Source: CAZDUS01 sp964609375 (GTDB taxonomy: Bacteria > Verrucomicrobiota > Kiritimatiellia > CAIKKV01 > CAITUY01). From it: a stretch of 56,346 nucleotides of DNA. Every line of letters starts with the position of its first letter. Position 1 is the stretch's first letter. Made by a program: the position numbers and the translations under genes. Below are positions 9,139 to 18,130 of this stretch, piece after piece. The notes beneath the pieces are model-generated. The model ran no database searches. It saw only the letters and a list, made by a program, of their open reading frames with translations, and had not been told where the DNA came from. Location of the stretch: the NCBI GenBank assembly GCA_964609375.1, contig CAZSSA010000003.1:1-56346 (forward strand), given 5' to 3'.

Positions 9139-10536
9139 ATGATGTTTGCAGACGCAAAAAAAATGTTGAGCCAGTTAGGGCAGGATCACGTGTTGGCCGG
9201 GTGGGATCGATTAGAGGCGACGACACAGGCAGGGTTGCTCAAGCAAATTGAAGAGCTGGATATTGAGACGATTGGTCGCATCCGGACGCTGCTGGCCTCC
9301 AAGCACTCCGTTGCGGGGGGGGCGATCCATTCCGATATTGAACCGGCTCCGGTGGTTTCGCTTTCAAGCAGCGAACAGGCCTTGCCGCGTGCGGAGGGTG
9401 AGAAGGCTTTGCGGGAAGGAAAGGTCGGGGTCATTCTGGTTGCCGGCGGGCAGGGGACCCGGCTTGGGTACGACGGTCCCAAGGGAACCTATTCGTTGGG
9501 GCCGGTCAGCGGGGCGTCATTATTTGAAATTCATGCTCGCAAGATTCTCGCCTTGGAGCGTGAATTTGGAGCGCCTGTGCCGTTTTACATCATGACGAGC
9601 CAGGGGAATGATGCCGATACGCGGCGGTTTTTTGAGAGCAACGCCTATTTCGGATTGGCGGCGGAGCGGGTTCAATTCTTTATTCAGGGGACGCTGCCTG
9701 CATTCTGGCCGGACGGACGGATGGTGATGGAGGCGCCGGGTCGTTTGTTTTCGGCGCCGGATGGACACGGCGGGATTTTGACGGCGTTAAAGCGGACGGG
9801 TATGATTGCGGACATGGAGCGGCGGGGAGTGACGACGTTGTTTTATTTCCAGGTGGATAATCCGTTGGTGGACATTGCCGACCCTGTATTTGTTGGAGCC
9901 CATCTGCTGGAGAAGGCGGAGATGTCGCTCAAGGTTTGCGCCAAGCGTGATGCGTCCGAGGGGCTTGGGGTGGTGGTGGTCAGGGAAGGACGGCAGGCGG
10001 TTGTGGAATACACTGAATTGACTGATGCGCAAAAGAAGGCGTGCCGGGCGGACGGTGACCTGGTGTTCAAGTTTGGCAGCGTGGCGATTCACATTTTTTC
10101 TCTGGCGTTCTTGAAGCAGGAAGCCACGGCTGGTTTGCCGCTGCATCAGGCGCACAAGAAGGTGCCGTATTGTGATGAGGCGGGGAAGATCTGCAAGCCC
10201 GGAAAGCCGAATGCGTACAAGGTTGAGAAGTTTATATTTGATGCTCTCCCGGATGCCCGGACATCGTTGCTGTTGGAGTTTGCGCGCGAGGATGAATTTG
10301 CTCCGGTGAAGAATGCCGAGGGGGATGATTCCCCGTCAACGGCGCGGGGTGCCATGATGGAGAAATGGGCGCGGTGGCTGGCGGCGGCGGGGGTGAAGGT
10401 TCCGCGGAATGCCAAGGGTGGCTTGGTTTACAAGGTCGAGATTGATCCGGTGTTTGCGAATGGCGCAAGGGCGCTTAAGTCGCGGTTGCCGGCTGGATTT
10501 GAGATCAAGGGTGATGTGGTGTTATGTTTGGATTAG
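9139..10536 (+). CDS. UDP-N-acetylhexosamine/UDP-sugar pyrophosphorylase (UDPGP type 1 family)
   Basis: A 465-residue protein of the UDPGP family found in eukaryotes (UAP1, UGP) and some bacteria, not the bacterial GlmU type. The nucleotide-binding signature VAGGQGTRLGYDGPKG (about residues 98-113) is followed by PFYIMTSQGN, FFIQGTLPAF, GHGGILTALK, YFQVDNPLV and VEYTEL, all in the order of UAP1-like enzymes. It should catalyse UTP + HexNAc-1-phosphate to UDP-HexNAc + PPi in the cytosol, feeding envelope glycan synthesis; the exact sugar is not decided by the sequence. GGTGAGG about 9 bases upstream supports the start. Its last 13 bases overlap the LemA gene. Confidence 0.88.
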   Translation: MMFADAKKMLSQLGQDHVLAGWDRLEATTQAGLLKQIEELDIETIGRIRTLLASKHSVAGGAIHSDIEPAPVVSLSSSEQALPRAEGEKALREGKVGVILVAGGQGTRLGYDGPKGTYSLGPVSGASLFEIHARKILALEREFGAPVPFYIMTSQGNDADTRRFFESNAYFGLAAERVQFFIQGTLPAFWPDGRMVMEAPGRLFSAPDGHGGILTALKRTGMIADMERRGVTTLFYFQVDNPLVDIADPVFVGAHLLEKAEMSLKVCAKRDASEGLGVVVVREGRQAVVEYTELTDAQKKACRADGDLVFKFGSVAIHIFSLAFLKQEATAGLPLHQAHKKVPYCDEAGKICKPGKPNAYKVEKFIFDALPDARTSLLLEFAREDEFAPVKNAEGDDSPSTARGAMMEKWARWLAAAGVKVPRNAKGGLVYKVEIDPVFANGARALKSRLPAGFEIKGDVVLCLD

Positions 10537-11030
10537 CGCTTATTATATTGGCGATGGCGGGAATGTCGTTCGCGCTTTGGATAACGCAGACGGCAAAGGC
10601 GCTTGATTATTCCCGCCTACAGGTGAAAGAGACGTGGGAAGCCTTGAGGCATGAATTGGCGGCACGGCGTGAAATGGTGCCGTATATTGTTGCCACCGTT
10701 AACACCGATGCCTCGCAACTGTTGGATGTGATCGGGAATGCGTGCGATCTGGCCGATCATGTGGCTTCTGTGCATGAGTGTTCGCAAGCCGAGGCGCGAC
10801 TGACATCGTCCCTGAACCGCCTGTTTGCTTTTATTGATGCTGAACATGACGCCACCGGGCAGGAAACGCTGGATCATCTGCGGGCACGGCTCCAAGATCA
10901 GTATAACCGTATTATGATGCACAAGGAGATTTACAACCGGCAGGCGGAGACCTTGAACACGTTGCTGGAGCGTGGTGTGGCGCGTTTATTTGTGTCGTTT
11001 GGAATTTATCGCAAGGCGGATTTGTATTAA
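10524..11030 (+). CDS. LemA family protein
   Basis: 168 residues: an N-terminal membrane helix (about 2-22, little or no tail on the other side) followed by a long helical domain. LQVKETWEALRHELAARREMVPYIV corresponds to the LemA signature in which a helical pair carries the 'R..L.P.L...V' motif, and the C-terminal half contains the conserved YNRQAETLN stretch. LemA proteins are membrane-anchored helical bundles of poorly known function. The gene overlaps the 3' end of the pyrophosphorylase gene by 13 bases, suggesting translational coupling, and is followed 4 bases later by the thioesterase gene. Confidence 0.78.
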   Translation: MFGLALIILAMAGMSFALWITQTAKALDYSRLQVKETWEALRHELAARREMVPYIVATVNTDASQLLDVIGNACDLADHVASVHECSQAEARLTSSLNRLFAFIDAEHDATGQETLDHLRARLQDQYNRIMMHKEIYNRQAETLNTLLERGVARLFVSFGIYRKADLY

Positions 11031-11034
11031 GACC

Positions 11035-11526
11035 ATGTCGAACTGGGGTTTACCATCGGGGACACTGCCGCGGACAAAATCCTGCTTTATTTGCGGGGAG
11101 AAGAATGCCCATGGGTTAAGGTCGCGTTCGCGGATTGAGAATGACCGTGTGTTGCTGGAGCATGTGACGCGCGAGGAGGATCTGGGCTGGCGTCATCTGG
11201 TTCATGGCGGGATTCTTATGGCGATGCTGGATGAAGTGATGACGTGGGCGGCGATCCTGACGTTTCGCAAGGCGTGTGTGGCGGCGGAGGTGACGGTCCG
11301 GCTCAAAGCGCCGGTGGCCGTGGGGAGCAAAATCCGGGCAGAGGGGTGGACGCGAGTGGTCAAGTCGCGTGTGGTGGAGACGGAAGGCCAGATTATGGAT
11401 GAGAACGGGTTGCTGCTGGTGACGGCATCGGGAAAATACATGGCCATGCCGCCGGATAAGGTGCCGTTTTGTGCGGGAGATTTTGTATTCGAGCAAAATT
11501 CGTTGCGGTTGCCGTTTTTGGAATGA
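11035..11526 (+). CDS. hotdog-fold acyl-CoA thioesterase (PaaI/4HBT type)
   Basis: 163 residues from ATG 11035; the frame is open upstream but that part is inside lemA. The N-terminal SCFICGEKNAHGLR is a Cys-x-x-Cys-Gly start often seen in PaaI-type thioesterases. HLVHGGILMAMLDEVMTWAA is the hotdog helix with HGG and the acidic residue (DE) that activates water. Strands AAEVTVRLKAPVAVGSKIRAEGW and VVETEGQI complete the fold. Expected reaction: hydrolysis of a thioester (substrate unknown) in the cytosol. It follows lemA by 4 bases and precedes the thioredoxin-like gene by 17. Confidence 0.8.
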   Translation: MSNWGLPSGTLPRTKSCFICGEKNAHGLRSRSRIENDRVLLEHVTREEDLGWRHLVHGGILMAMLDEVMTWAAILTFRKACVAAEVTVRLKAPVAVGSKIRAEGWTRVVKSRVVETEGQIMDENGLLLVTASGKYMAMPPDKVPFCAGDFVFEQNSLRLPFLE

Positions 11527-11543
11527 TTAGACAGGAGCGACTT

Positions 11544-12782
11544 ATGAAGAAGATGCTGATGATGGTGGTGATGGTGGTGGTGACGGGGACGCTGGCAGTG
11601 GCGGTGGAAACCGGGATTGATCCTGCCGTGGAGAAGATCATCGGCAAGCTGGCGGAGAACATGCAGAAGGCCCAGCGACTATCCTGCGTCATGACACTGT
11701 TGATGCATAACGAAATGGAGGGGATGAAACAGGAGATTACGACAACGTACGCTGTGGCGATTGAACGTCCTGCCAAGTTGGCGATGAGGCAAGTCAAAGG
11801 GATGCCCACGTTTACGGTGGTGTCCGACGGGACGAATGTTTATTCGCTCCTGCCCATGATGAACCGGTATTCAGTTGGTGCGGCACCCAAGACGTATGAC
11901 GAATTGTTCCAGCAGGTGGGAGCGATGGGTGCAACCATGGTCTTTGTGGATAATTTGTTGAGTGACGATGTGCGGGCGGCGTTATTGGAAGGGGTCAAGA
12001 CGGCGACCTATGCGGGGAAGGCGGCGGTGAACGGCCAGGAGTGCGACCTGATCCGGTTTGTACAGGATGAATTCGATTGGGAGTTGTGGGTGACGAGAGG
12101 GGATGCCCCGATTGTTGTCAAGGTGATGACGGATGTGACCAAGGGGATGGGAGAGGCGGGGGAGCAGATGCCGGGGATGCGGGGAATGAAGATGACGGTT
12201 GAGAATTTGTTTGATCGGTGGACGATTGGAGCGGAATTGCCGGCGGATTCCTTTGTGTTCAGGATGCCCGAAGGCGCCAAGAAAGTGAAATCGCTTTTTG
12301 AGGACGAGGAAGATGGTGAACCCGTTGAGACGTTGGAAGGAAAGGCGGCGCCGGGATTCACTTTGGATTTACTGGACGGCGGCAAAGTGACGTTTCCGGT
12401 GGCCAGAACCAATGAATCCGTGGTGGTGTTGGATTTCTGGGCGACGTGGAGCGGGCCGTGCCGGCGAACGTTGCCGGTGGTGGCAAGGTTGACTCAGGAG
12501 TACAAGGACAAGGGTGTTGTTTATTATGCGGTCAATCAGCAGGAGCAGCCTGATCAGGTGAAAGCCTTTCTGGAGAAGGAGGGGGTCACCTGTGCGGTGG
12601 CGATGGATATGGATGGCAAGGTGGGGCAAGCCTATCAGATGCAGGGGATACCGCAGACGGTGTTGATTGGGAAGGATGGCTCTGTGCAGGCTATCCATAT
12701 CGGGCTGATACCGGATATGGAAAAAACCCTGAGAGAGCAGCTTGATAGGCTGGTGACGGGGAAAGCGCTGATTGGGCAGTAG
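11544..12782 (+). CDS. exported two-domain protein: DUF2092/LolA-like domain plus TlpA-like thioredoxin domain lacking the first active-site Cys
   Basis: 412 residues from ATG 11544, with AGGAG 6 bases upstream. Residues 1-22 form a signal peptide (MKKMLMMVVMVVVTGTLAVAV). Residues about 25-250 resemble the DUF2092/LolA-like beta-sheet domain seen in exported proteins of this group. Residues about 265-412 are a TlpA/AhpC-type thioredoxin domain: GKAAPGFTLDLLDGG, VVLDFWATWSGPC and QGIPQTVLIGKDG with the cis-Pro region. The active site reads W-S303-G-P-C306, so the nucleophilic N-terminal Cys of the usual WCGPC is Ser. A classical dithiol redox cycle is therefore not possible; a monothiol, binding or chaperone role is more likely. 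Periplasmic location is inferred. Confidence 0.8.
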   Translation: MKKMLMMVVMVVVTGTLAVAVETGIDPAVEKIIGKLAENMQKAQRLSCVMTLLMHNEMEGMKQEITTTYAVAIERPAKLAMRQVKGMPTFTVVSDGTNVYSLLPMMNRYSVGAAPKTYDELFQQVGAMGATMVFVDNLLSDDVRAALLEGVKTATYAGKAAVNGQECDLIRFVQDEFDWELWVTRGDAPIVVKVMTDVTKGMGEAGEQMPGMRGMKMTVENLFDRWTIGAELPADSFVFRMPEGAKKVKSLFEDEEDGEPVETLEGKAAPGFTLDLLDGGKVTFPVARTNESVVVLDFWATWSGPCRRTLPVVARLTQEYKDKGVVYYAVNQQEQPDQVKAFLEKEGVTCAVAMDMDGKVGQAYQMQGIPQTVLIGKDGSVQAIHIGLIPDMEKTLREQLDRLVTGKALIGQ

Positions 12783-12852
12783 GAGAAGCAAGGGGGGAGG
12801 GTTCGGGGTTCAGGGTAGGACGATATGGGATAAACGAACAGGCAGGAGTGAT

Positions 12853-14295
12853 ATGACAGAGGCTATATCCAACGAGTTTGTTGAGCAGCGATTGAAGAAT
12901 CTGGAAGCATTGAAGGCGGCGGGGTATGAGCCGTTTGGCCGGGCGTTTGTGCGGACGGGCAGGCTGGCGGATGTCCGTGCGGGATTTGAAGAGAACAAGG
13001 CGGTGCGCGTGGCCGGGAGGATTACGACGTTCCGGGACATGGGCAAGAGTGTCTTTGCCGATTTGCGTGACGGCACGGATCGTCTGCAGATATACGCCAT
13101 GAAGAATCATCTTGGCGACGAGGTGTTCAACGCCTTTAAATTGCTGGATTTGGGGGATCATATTGGTGTTGAGGGGACTTTCTTTACAACCCGGACGGGG
13201 GAACCCACGGTCAAGATTGACAAGTGGGTGATGCTTTCCAAGGCGTTGCTGCCGCTTCCTGAGAAGTGGCATGGATTGAAGGATACTGATCAGCGGTACC
13301 GCCAGCGGTATCTGGATCTGATTTCGAATCCCGAGGCGCGGGATGTGTTTGAGAAGCGGTCACGGATGATTCGGGAGATTCGCTCGTATTTGCAGGGGAA
13401 GGGATTCCAGGAGGTGGAAACACCCATGATGCAGCCTCAGCCGGGTGGTGCGGCGGCGCGTCCGTTCGTGACCCACTATGAGGCATTGGATGCGCGGATG
13501 TACCTGAGGATTGCGCCGGAGCTTTACCTGAAGCGGTTGCTGGTGGGCGGATATGACAAGGTGTTCGAGCTAAATCGTAATTTCCGGAATGAGGGATTAT
13601 CGCGGACGCATAATCCTGAATTCACGATGATGGAGGTGTACGAGGCGTATTCCGACATGCGGGGGATGAAGGAGCTTGTGGAGGCCCTGGTGACCCATGT
13701 GGCGCAGACGGTGATGGGAACGTTGCGTGTCGGGACGGCGGAGGCACCGATTGATTTGACCCGGCCCTGGCGTGAAGTGGCTTACCGGGAGCTGGTGATG
13801 GAGCGGATGGGGGGCGACTGGTTTTCGCTCGACCGGGCGACGATGGGCGCGAAAGCGGATGCGGCCGGAGTGCATGTGGATTCCGCGTGGGGCGAGCCGG
13901 AGATCACGCAGGAGATTTATTCCAAGCTGATTGAAAAGACCTTGCAGAATCCGACGTTTGTGACGCGGCTTCCAGCGGAACTGGTGCCGCTGGCAAAGCG
14001 GTGCGAGGACGATTCCTCCGTGGTGGATGTGTTTGAGCTGGTCATTGGGGGGAAGGAAATTGCGCCGGGTTATTCCGAGTTGAATGATCCTATTGAACAA
14101 CGGAATCGGTTTGAGGAGCAGGCAGGGGAAGAGGCCCAGAAGGTGGATGAGGATTTCCTGATGGCGATGGAGCATGGCATGCCCCCGGCGGGAGGCATGG
14201 GAATTGGCATTGACCGGCTCGTGATGACCCTGACGGGATGTGATGCCATCCGCGATGTAATATTATTCCCGCAATTGAAGCCTCGGGAAGCATGA
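12853..14295 (+). CDS. lysS: lysyl-tRNA synthetase, class II
   Basis: 480 residues from ATG 12853, with AGGAGTG just upstream; the open frame continues further up but that extension is spacer. An N-terminal OB-fold anticodon-binding domain (to about 150; VAGRITTFRDMGKSVFADL) precedes the class II core. Motif 1 is near GFQEVETPMM, motif 2 is FRNEGLSRTHNPEFTMMEVY and motif 3 is GGMGIGIDRLVM. The enzyme charges tRNA-Lys in the cytosol. Length is close to the family norm (about 500). It is followed 22 bases later by the LolC/E-like gene, with a small hairpin between. Confidence 0.96.
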   Translation: MTEAISNEFVEQRLKNLEALKAAGYEPFGRAFVRTGRLADVRAGFEENKAVRVAGRITTFRDMGKSVFADLRDGTDRLQIYAMKNHLGDEVFNAFKLLDLGDHIGVEGTFFTTRTGEPTVKIDKWVMLSKALLPLPEKWHGLKDTDQRYRQRYLDLISNPEARDVFEKRSRMIREIRSYLQGKGFQEVETPMMQPQPGGAAARPFVTHYEALDARMYLRIAPELYLKRLLVGGYDKVFELNRNFRNEGLSRTHNPEFTMMEVYEAYSDMRGMKELVEALVTHVAQTVMGTLRVGTAEAPIDLTRPWREVAYRELVMERMGGDWFSLDRATMGAKADAAGVHVDSAWGEPEITQEIYSKLIEKTLQNPTFVTRLPAELVPLAKRCEDDSSVVDVFELVIGGKEIAPGYSELNDPIEQRNRFEEQAGEEAQKVDEDFLMAMEHGMPPAGGMGIGIDRLVMTLTGCDAIRDVILFPQLKPREA

Positions 14296-14313
14296 AGGCG
14301 CGCCTGAGCGCCT
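14296..14313 (+). repeat. intercistronic hairpin between lysS and the LolC/E-like gene
   Basis: AGGCGC (14296-14301) and GCGCCT (14308-14313) form a 6-bp stem with a 6-base loop right after the lysS stop. There is no T-run, so it is more likely an mRNA-processing or attenuating structure than a strong terminator. Its core (GAAGGCG...GCCTG...CGCC) is similar to the hairpin at 29693-29713. Confidence 0.45.
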
Positions 14314-14317
14314 GTGA

Positions 14318-15556
14318 ATGAAAGACTTGAGTATGATGCCGGTATCCCTGTTTCTTGCCCTGAAGTACCTGAAACCGAAGCGGACCTATTTTTCGGTGGT
14401 CACCATTATTTCCATTCTTGGCGTTCTGCTGGGGGTGGCCGTGTTGATCATCGTGCTGTCCGTGATGAGCGGGTTCGATGATATGTGGCGCGAGAAGATT
14501 CTCGGGTTCAACGCGCATTTGACGGTATCGGCGGCCGGTGGTGTTGAGGATGAGGGAGCGGTCATGGACCGGTTGAGAAGCGTGCCGGGAGTATCAGGGA
14601 TGGCGCCAACCATTGAAAGTCCAGTGGTCATTGAGCATGGCGGGCGGATATTCACGCCGGTGTTGCGCGGTGTTGACCGGGAGCGCGAAGGGACGGTCAG
14701 CCAGATACCCGCTCACATGGTGGCAGGGGTATTTTGTCCTGAGGGGAAAGGGGTGGTGTTGGGGGTGGATCTGGCGCGACGGATGGGGGTGACGGTGGGC
14801 GATAAGTTGCTGATCAATTCGCCCAAGAACTTTGTAAGTCGGGATGAGATTGCCCTTCCGGAGGAACTGGTGGTGGCCGGGGTGTTTGAGGTGGGGATGT
14901 GGGAATACGACATGGGCTTTGTGCTGTGTTCCCTGGAGAAGGGGCGGGAACTGGTGGGGATGGAGGATGGCGTGCAGTCGATCCGGTTGATGACCAAGGA
15001 TCCCTATCGTGCGCAGGAGATTCGCGGGGAGGTTCGCTCGGCATTGGGGACGGACTTCTATATTGAGACGTGGATGGAGCAGAACCGGCAGCTCTTCAGC
15101 GCCCTGCGTGTTGAGAAGAACATGATGTTCTTCTTGCTGATATTCATCACGATTGTGGCTGCCTTCGGGATAACCAATACCCTGATTACGGTGACGGTGC
15201 AAAAGACGAAGGAGATTGGTCTATTGAAATCGATCGGATTTTCGTCGGGAACCGTAATGCGGATTTTCTTCTGGCAGGGCTGGCTTGAAGGGATGATCGG
15301 GACGTCGGCCGGCATCGGGACGGCGGTGGTGGTGCTGAGGTACAGGAATGACCTGTTACGGTGGTTATCGGATACCTTCCAACTGGAGTTGCTGCCGAAG
15401 GAACTCTATCACCTGAGTGAAATTCCGTCGCGGACGTCGTTGGTTGATGTGGCGATTGTGGCTGGTTCGGTGGTTGTGATTTGCACGGTGGCGGGGTTGA
15501 TTCCCGCCTGGCGTGCGGCGAGGTTGGATCCGGTGCAGGCGTTGCGGCATGAGTAG
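14318..15556 (+). CDS. LolC/LolE-family lipoprotein-releasing ABC permease
   Basis: 412 residues. The family architecture is complete: an N-terminal helix (SVVTIISILGVLLGVAVLIIVLSVMSGFDDMW) with the typical LGV..GVA..I.VLSVM.GF pattern, a periplasmic domain of about 200 residues, then three C-terminal helices (MMFFLLIFITIVAAFGITNTLI, the IGTSAGIGTAVVV region and VVICTVAGLIPAWRAARLDPVQALRHE). It should work with the ATPase encoded 87 bp downstream to extract lipoproteins from the inner membrane. Only one permease gene is present, as in bacteria with a single LolF-type subunit. The start is uncertain: ATG 14318 has no clear ribosome binding site, and 14333 or 14336 are alternatives. Confidence 0.88.
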   Translation: MKDLSMMPVSLFLALKYLKPKRTYFSVVTIISILGVLLGVAVLIIVLSVMSGFDDMWREKILGFNAHLTVSAAGGVEDEGAVMDRLRSVPGVSGMAPTIESPVVIEHGGRIFTPVLRGVDREREGTVSQIPAHMVAGVFCPEGKGVVLGVDLARRMGVTVGDKLLINSPKNFVSRDEIALPEELVVAGVFEVGMWEYDMGFVLCSLEKGRELVGMEDGVQSIRLMTKDPYRAQEIRGEVRSALGTDFYIETWMEQNRQLFSALRVEKNMMFFLLIFITIVAAFGITNTLITVTVQKTKEIGLLKSIGFSSGTVMRIFFWQGWLEGMIGTSAGIGTAVVVLRYRNDLLRWLSDTFQLELLPKELYHLSEIPSRTSLVDVAIVAGSVVVICTVAGLIPAWRAARLDPVQALRHE

Positions 15557-15566
15557 GGGGGCGGGA

Positions 15567-15592
15567 ATGGTTGATGGGCGATGGTTGATGGG
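15567..15592 (+). repeat. short tandem repeat, 14-bp period
   Basis: ATGGTTGATGGG occurs at 15567-15578 and again at 15581-15592 in the spacer between the Lol permease and ATPase genes. A related array with the same 14-base period and ATGGTT(G/A)AT core lies at 37036-37063, so this may be a dispersed spacer repeat of this genome. Confidence 0.55.
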
Positions 15593-15643
15593 GGATGGGA
15601 GCAACCGTATTTGAAACTCAGGAATGCAGAGATGGGGAATAAG

Positions 15644-16324
15644 ATGGAGATGATTTCACAGGCGGATGAGATTACGAAAACCTACCTGATGGGCGGGCGG
15701 TCTTTGCATGTCCTGAAGGGAGTAACCGTTGCCATCAAGCCGGGTGAAACGGTGGCGATTGTGGGGCCCAGCGGTGCAGGCAAGAGCACGTTGTTGCATG
15801 CCTTAGGCGGGCTGGATCAGCCGTCAACAGGGCGTGTTTTCTTCAAGGGGCGAGATGTCTACCGGCTTTCGGCACGCGACCGCACGGCGTTAAGGGCGCG
15901 ACATGTGGGGTTTGTGTTTCAATCGTATCATCTGTTGCCGGAGCTGGATGTGCTGGAGAATGTGCTATTACCGACGATGACCTTGTTGGAAAGGCGGCGT
16001 GAGGCGAGGGCGCATCGGCGGCGGGCGGAGGCATTGCTGGCGGCGGTGGGGTTGAGCGAGCGAATGGAGCATACGCCGTTGGAGCTTTCCGGTGGTGAAC
16101 AGCAGCGGGTGGCCTTGGCGCGTGCGTTGATAAATGAGCCGGAATTACTGTTGGCTGATGAGCCCACCGGAAACCTGGATAGTGCAACGGGTGAACAGAT
16201 TCTGGCCTGCCTGTTTTCCCTTACGAAGGAGAAGGGGCATACCCTGGTGTTGGTGACCCATAATGATGAGATTGCGGCCCGGTGCGACCGTGTGATTCAC
16301 GTGAAGGATGGACGGGTTAAGTAA
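15644..16324 (+). CDS. lolD: LolD-like ABC transporter ATPase
   Basis: 226 residues from ATG 15644, chosen because GGGGA lies 5-6 bases upstream; ATG 15632 is possible. Walker A is GPSGAGKST (about 43-51), the Q-loop is in FVFQSYHLLPELDVLENV, the ABC signature is LSGGEQQRVALARAL, Walker B is LLLADEPTGNLDS and the H-loop is LVTHND. These match the LolD/MacB subclass (SYHLLPEL.. and EPTGNLD). It provides the energy for the preceding permease at the cytosolic face of the inner membrane. Confidence 0.92.
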   Translation: MEMISQADEITKTYLMGGRSLHVLKGVTVAIKPGETVAIVGPSGAGKSTLLHALGGLDQPSTGRVFFKGRDVYRLSARDRTALRARHVGFVFQSYHLLPELDVLENVLLPTMTLLERRREARAHRRRAEALLAAVGLSERMEHTPLELSGGEQQRVALARALINEPELLLADEPTGNLDSATGEQILACLFSLTKEKGHTLVLVTHNDEIAARCDRVIHVKDGRVK

Positions 16325-16354
16325 AGGAGAAGAAAAGGGAGCAGGGGTCTGGGT

Positions 16355-17956
16355 TCAGGAAGTAGAGGGGTTGTTGTAAAGCACCTTGCGGATGGTTTCA
16401 TCGGGATGAGTTGTTTTCGGGTTGCCGGCAATTCTGATCAGGCAGTCCACGAGATAAGCGAGACGGGCGGTGCTGTCGAACGTCATGCTGAGTAGCTCGC
16501 CCTGTGCTTCCGTTAATATGCCGGCACGTTGGGCGCGAAGCATGTCGATGGTGGTTGCTACAACGGTTAATGGTTGGCTGAGTTCCTGTCCGATTTCCGC
16601 CAGGAATTCCAACAATTGCTTGCGGGATAGCATATCCGGCTTTCCCTTATCCCCTTCGGTGGATTGACCGAGCATTTGCCTGATGGCGGAAATTTTCCTT
16701 TCGGTTTTATCCACCAGCTTTTTCATTTGGCGGTCAGTTTCATCGGCGAGGGTATGAAGGGCATCGGCGATGGGTTTCTCGTGGGACTGATCAATGGTTT
16801 CGCCGAGTTTTGCAAGAAGCATGGTCAGGGTTTTGACATCGGCGAGGCCGCTGGTCATCCCCCCATCGCCCATGCCTTTGCCGACTTCACGGCTGATCAT
16901 CAGTTCCTGCCAGCCATCTTCCGACAAGCCGCGGCTGATCATTGTTTCGTGCAGGGCGGCCAGCTGTTCGGGGTCGTTATCGGTTTTGGCAATGAGATGA
17001 CGGAGCTTCACCTCGGACTCTTCAGCGGCCTTTTTGTTTTTCAGGAATTTCGAAGCCATGTTTTCGATGTCCAGGCTATCGGCGGCCTCATCGAGTAATG
17101 CTTCAGCGGCCTCGCTGGCTTTGTTTCCTGCGATCTGCTGCAGTTTTTGGAGGACTGCCTTTTCGAGTACCATCAGCGAGCGCTTGGTTTGTTTTCGTCC
17201 CTTTTCGGTGCGGATGGCGCTTGGTGTCGTTAGCTCGGTGACTATTTTCCCGATCGTGCCGACGACAATATCGGTCAGTGATTCGCCATCGGCAAGGTTG
17301 ACCGGAGAGGCGCGGACTTCAATGGTGCGCACGATGAGTTCGGCGAGTTTTTCGGCATCCCCCGCAAGTTCGCGGATGTCATCGGCGGAACGTTGAGTGT
17401 TGGCGGATTGGTCGTTTTTCAGGAAGGCGAGGATGTTATCCAAATCCGGGGGTTCGGGGCTTACAGGAGCAGTTGGCTCGGGTGCGCGGGTGACATCGCC
17501 TTCGGCAATGCGGCGGTACTCCACTGAACGTGCCTGAATATGGGGGAATGCACAGGCTTCATTCAATGTTGAAGTAGCCGTAGTCCCGTTTTTGGAGGGA
17601 GAAGCGAGGAGGAGGGTGAATAGAGCAAGGTATTCATCGAGTGTAAGCCCCTTGACGATTTCAAAGCACAGCAGATCATGTTTGGCCAATTTTGAGGCAA
17701 GAGTTCCGGCGAGAGGTGCTGCACTGGGGTTGCCGTTGATGAGAAGACTGCCTTCGGTAACATTGATGTCGAGATGGCCATAAATGTCGACGAATAAAGC
17801 TACGGCGGGGTAACTTCCCTCCAGTGAGGCACGGGTGACCTTATGGTCCATTCCGTAAAGGGTGGCCATGTTCAAGGATTGACCTATGGCTTGGACCAGG
17901 GCGATGGAGTCGCGCGTGGCGGTTCCTGTATCGGCATGTTCGGGAGTTTCGTTCAT
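16355..17956 (-). CDS. histidine-kinase-like protein with HisKA-type dimerisation region but no phospho-acceptor His and no ATPase
   Basis: 533 residues, soluble, rich in charged helices. Residues 1-160 form an unrecognised domain (start region QAIGQSLNMATLYGMDHKVT); the middle (about 170-440) is helical. The C-terminus (about 443-510) looks like a HisKA dimerisation hairpin: LLEFLAEIGQELSQPLTVVA aligns with the H-box 'SHELRTPL', but the His position is Gln457. The protein ends about 75 residues later, so no HATPase_c domain exists. It could act as a dimerising scaffold or anti-kinase rather than an enzyme. The frame ends at a proper stop, with no sign of frameshift. The domain assignment rests on eye alignment only. 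It lies convergent with lolD and its upstream region runs into an assembly gap. Confidence 0.6.
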   Translation of the reverse strand: MNETPEHADTGTATRDSIALVQAIGQSLNMATLYGMDHKVTRASLEGSYPAVALFVDIYGHLDINVTEGSLLINGNPSAAPLAGTLASKLAKHDLLCFEIVKGLTLDEYLALFTLLLASPSKNGTTATSTLNEACAFPHIQARSVEYRRIAEGDVTRAPEPTAPVSPEPPDLDNILAFLKNDQSANTQRSADDIRELAGDAEKLAELIVRTIEVRASPVNLADGESLTDIVVGTIGKIVTELTTPSAIRTEKGRKQTKRSLMVLEKAVLQKLQQIAGNKASEAAEALLDEAADSLDIENMASKFLKNKKAAEESEVKLRHLIAKTDNDPEQLAALHETMISRGLSEDGWQELMISREVGKGMGDGGMTSGLADVKTLTMLLAKLGETIDQSHEKPIADALHTLADETDRQMKKLVDKTERKISAIRQMLGQSTEGDKGKPDMLSRKQLLEFLAEIGQELSQPLTVVATTIDMLRAQRAGILTEAQGELLSMTFDSTARLAYLVDCLIRIAGNPKTTHPDETIRKVLYNNPSTS

Positions 17957-17987
17957 GATGTTTTTTGTGGTCTCATGATGCCAATGA

Positions 17988-18087
17988 NNNNNNNNNNNNN
18001 NNNNNNNNNNNNNNNNNNNNNNNNNNNNNNNNNNNNNNNNNNNNNNNNNNNNNNNNNNNNNNNNNNNNNNNNNNNNNNNNNNNNNNN
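17988..18087. other. 100-N scaffold gap
   Basis: Exactly 100 N between the divergent HisKA-like gene and dapL. Promoters for both would lie in or near it, and additional small genes cannot be excluded. Confidence 0.98.
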
Positions 18088-18130
18088 GGTAATGCTTACG
18101 CGGTTTGATGAATTGAAAAGGGAGACGTTT

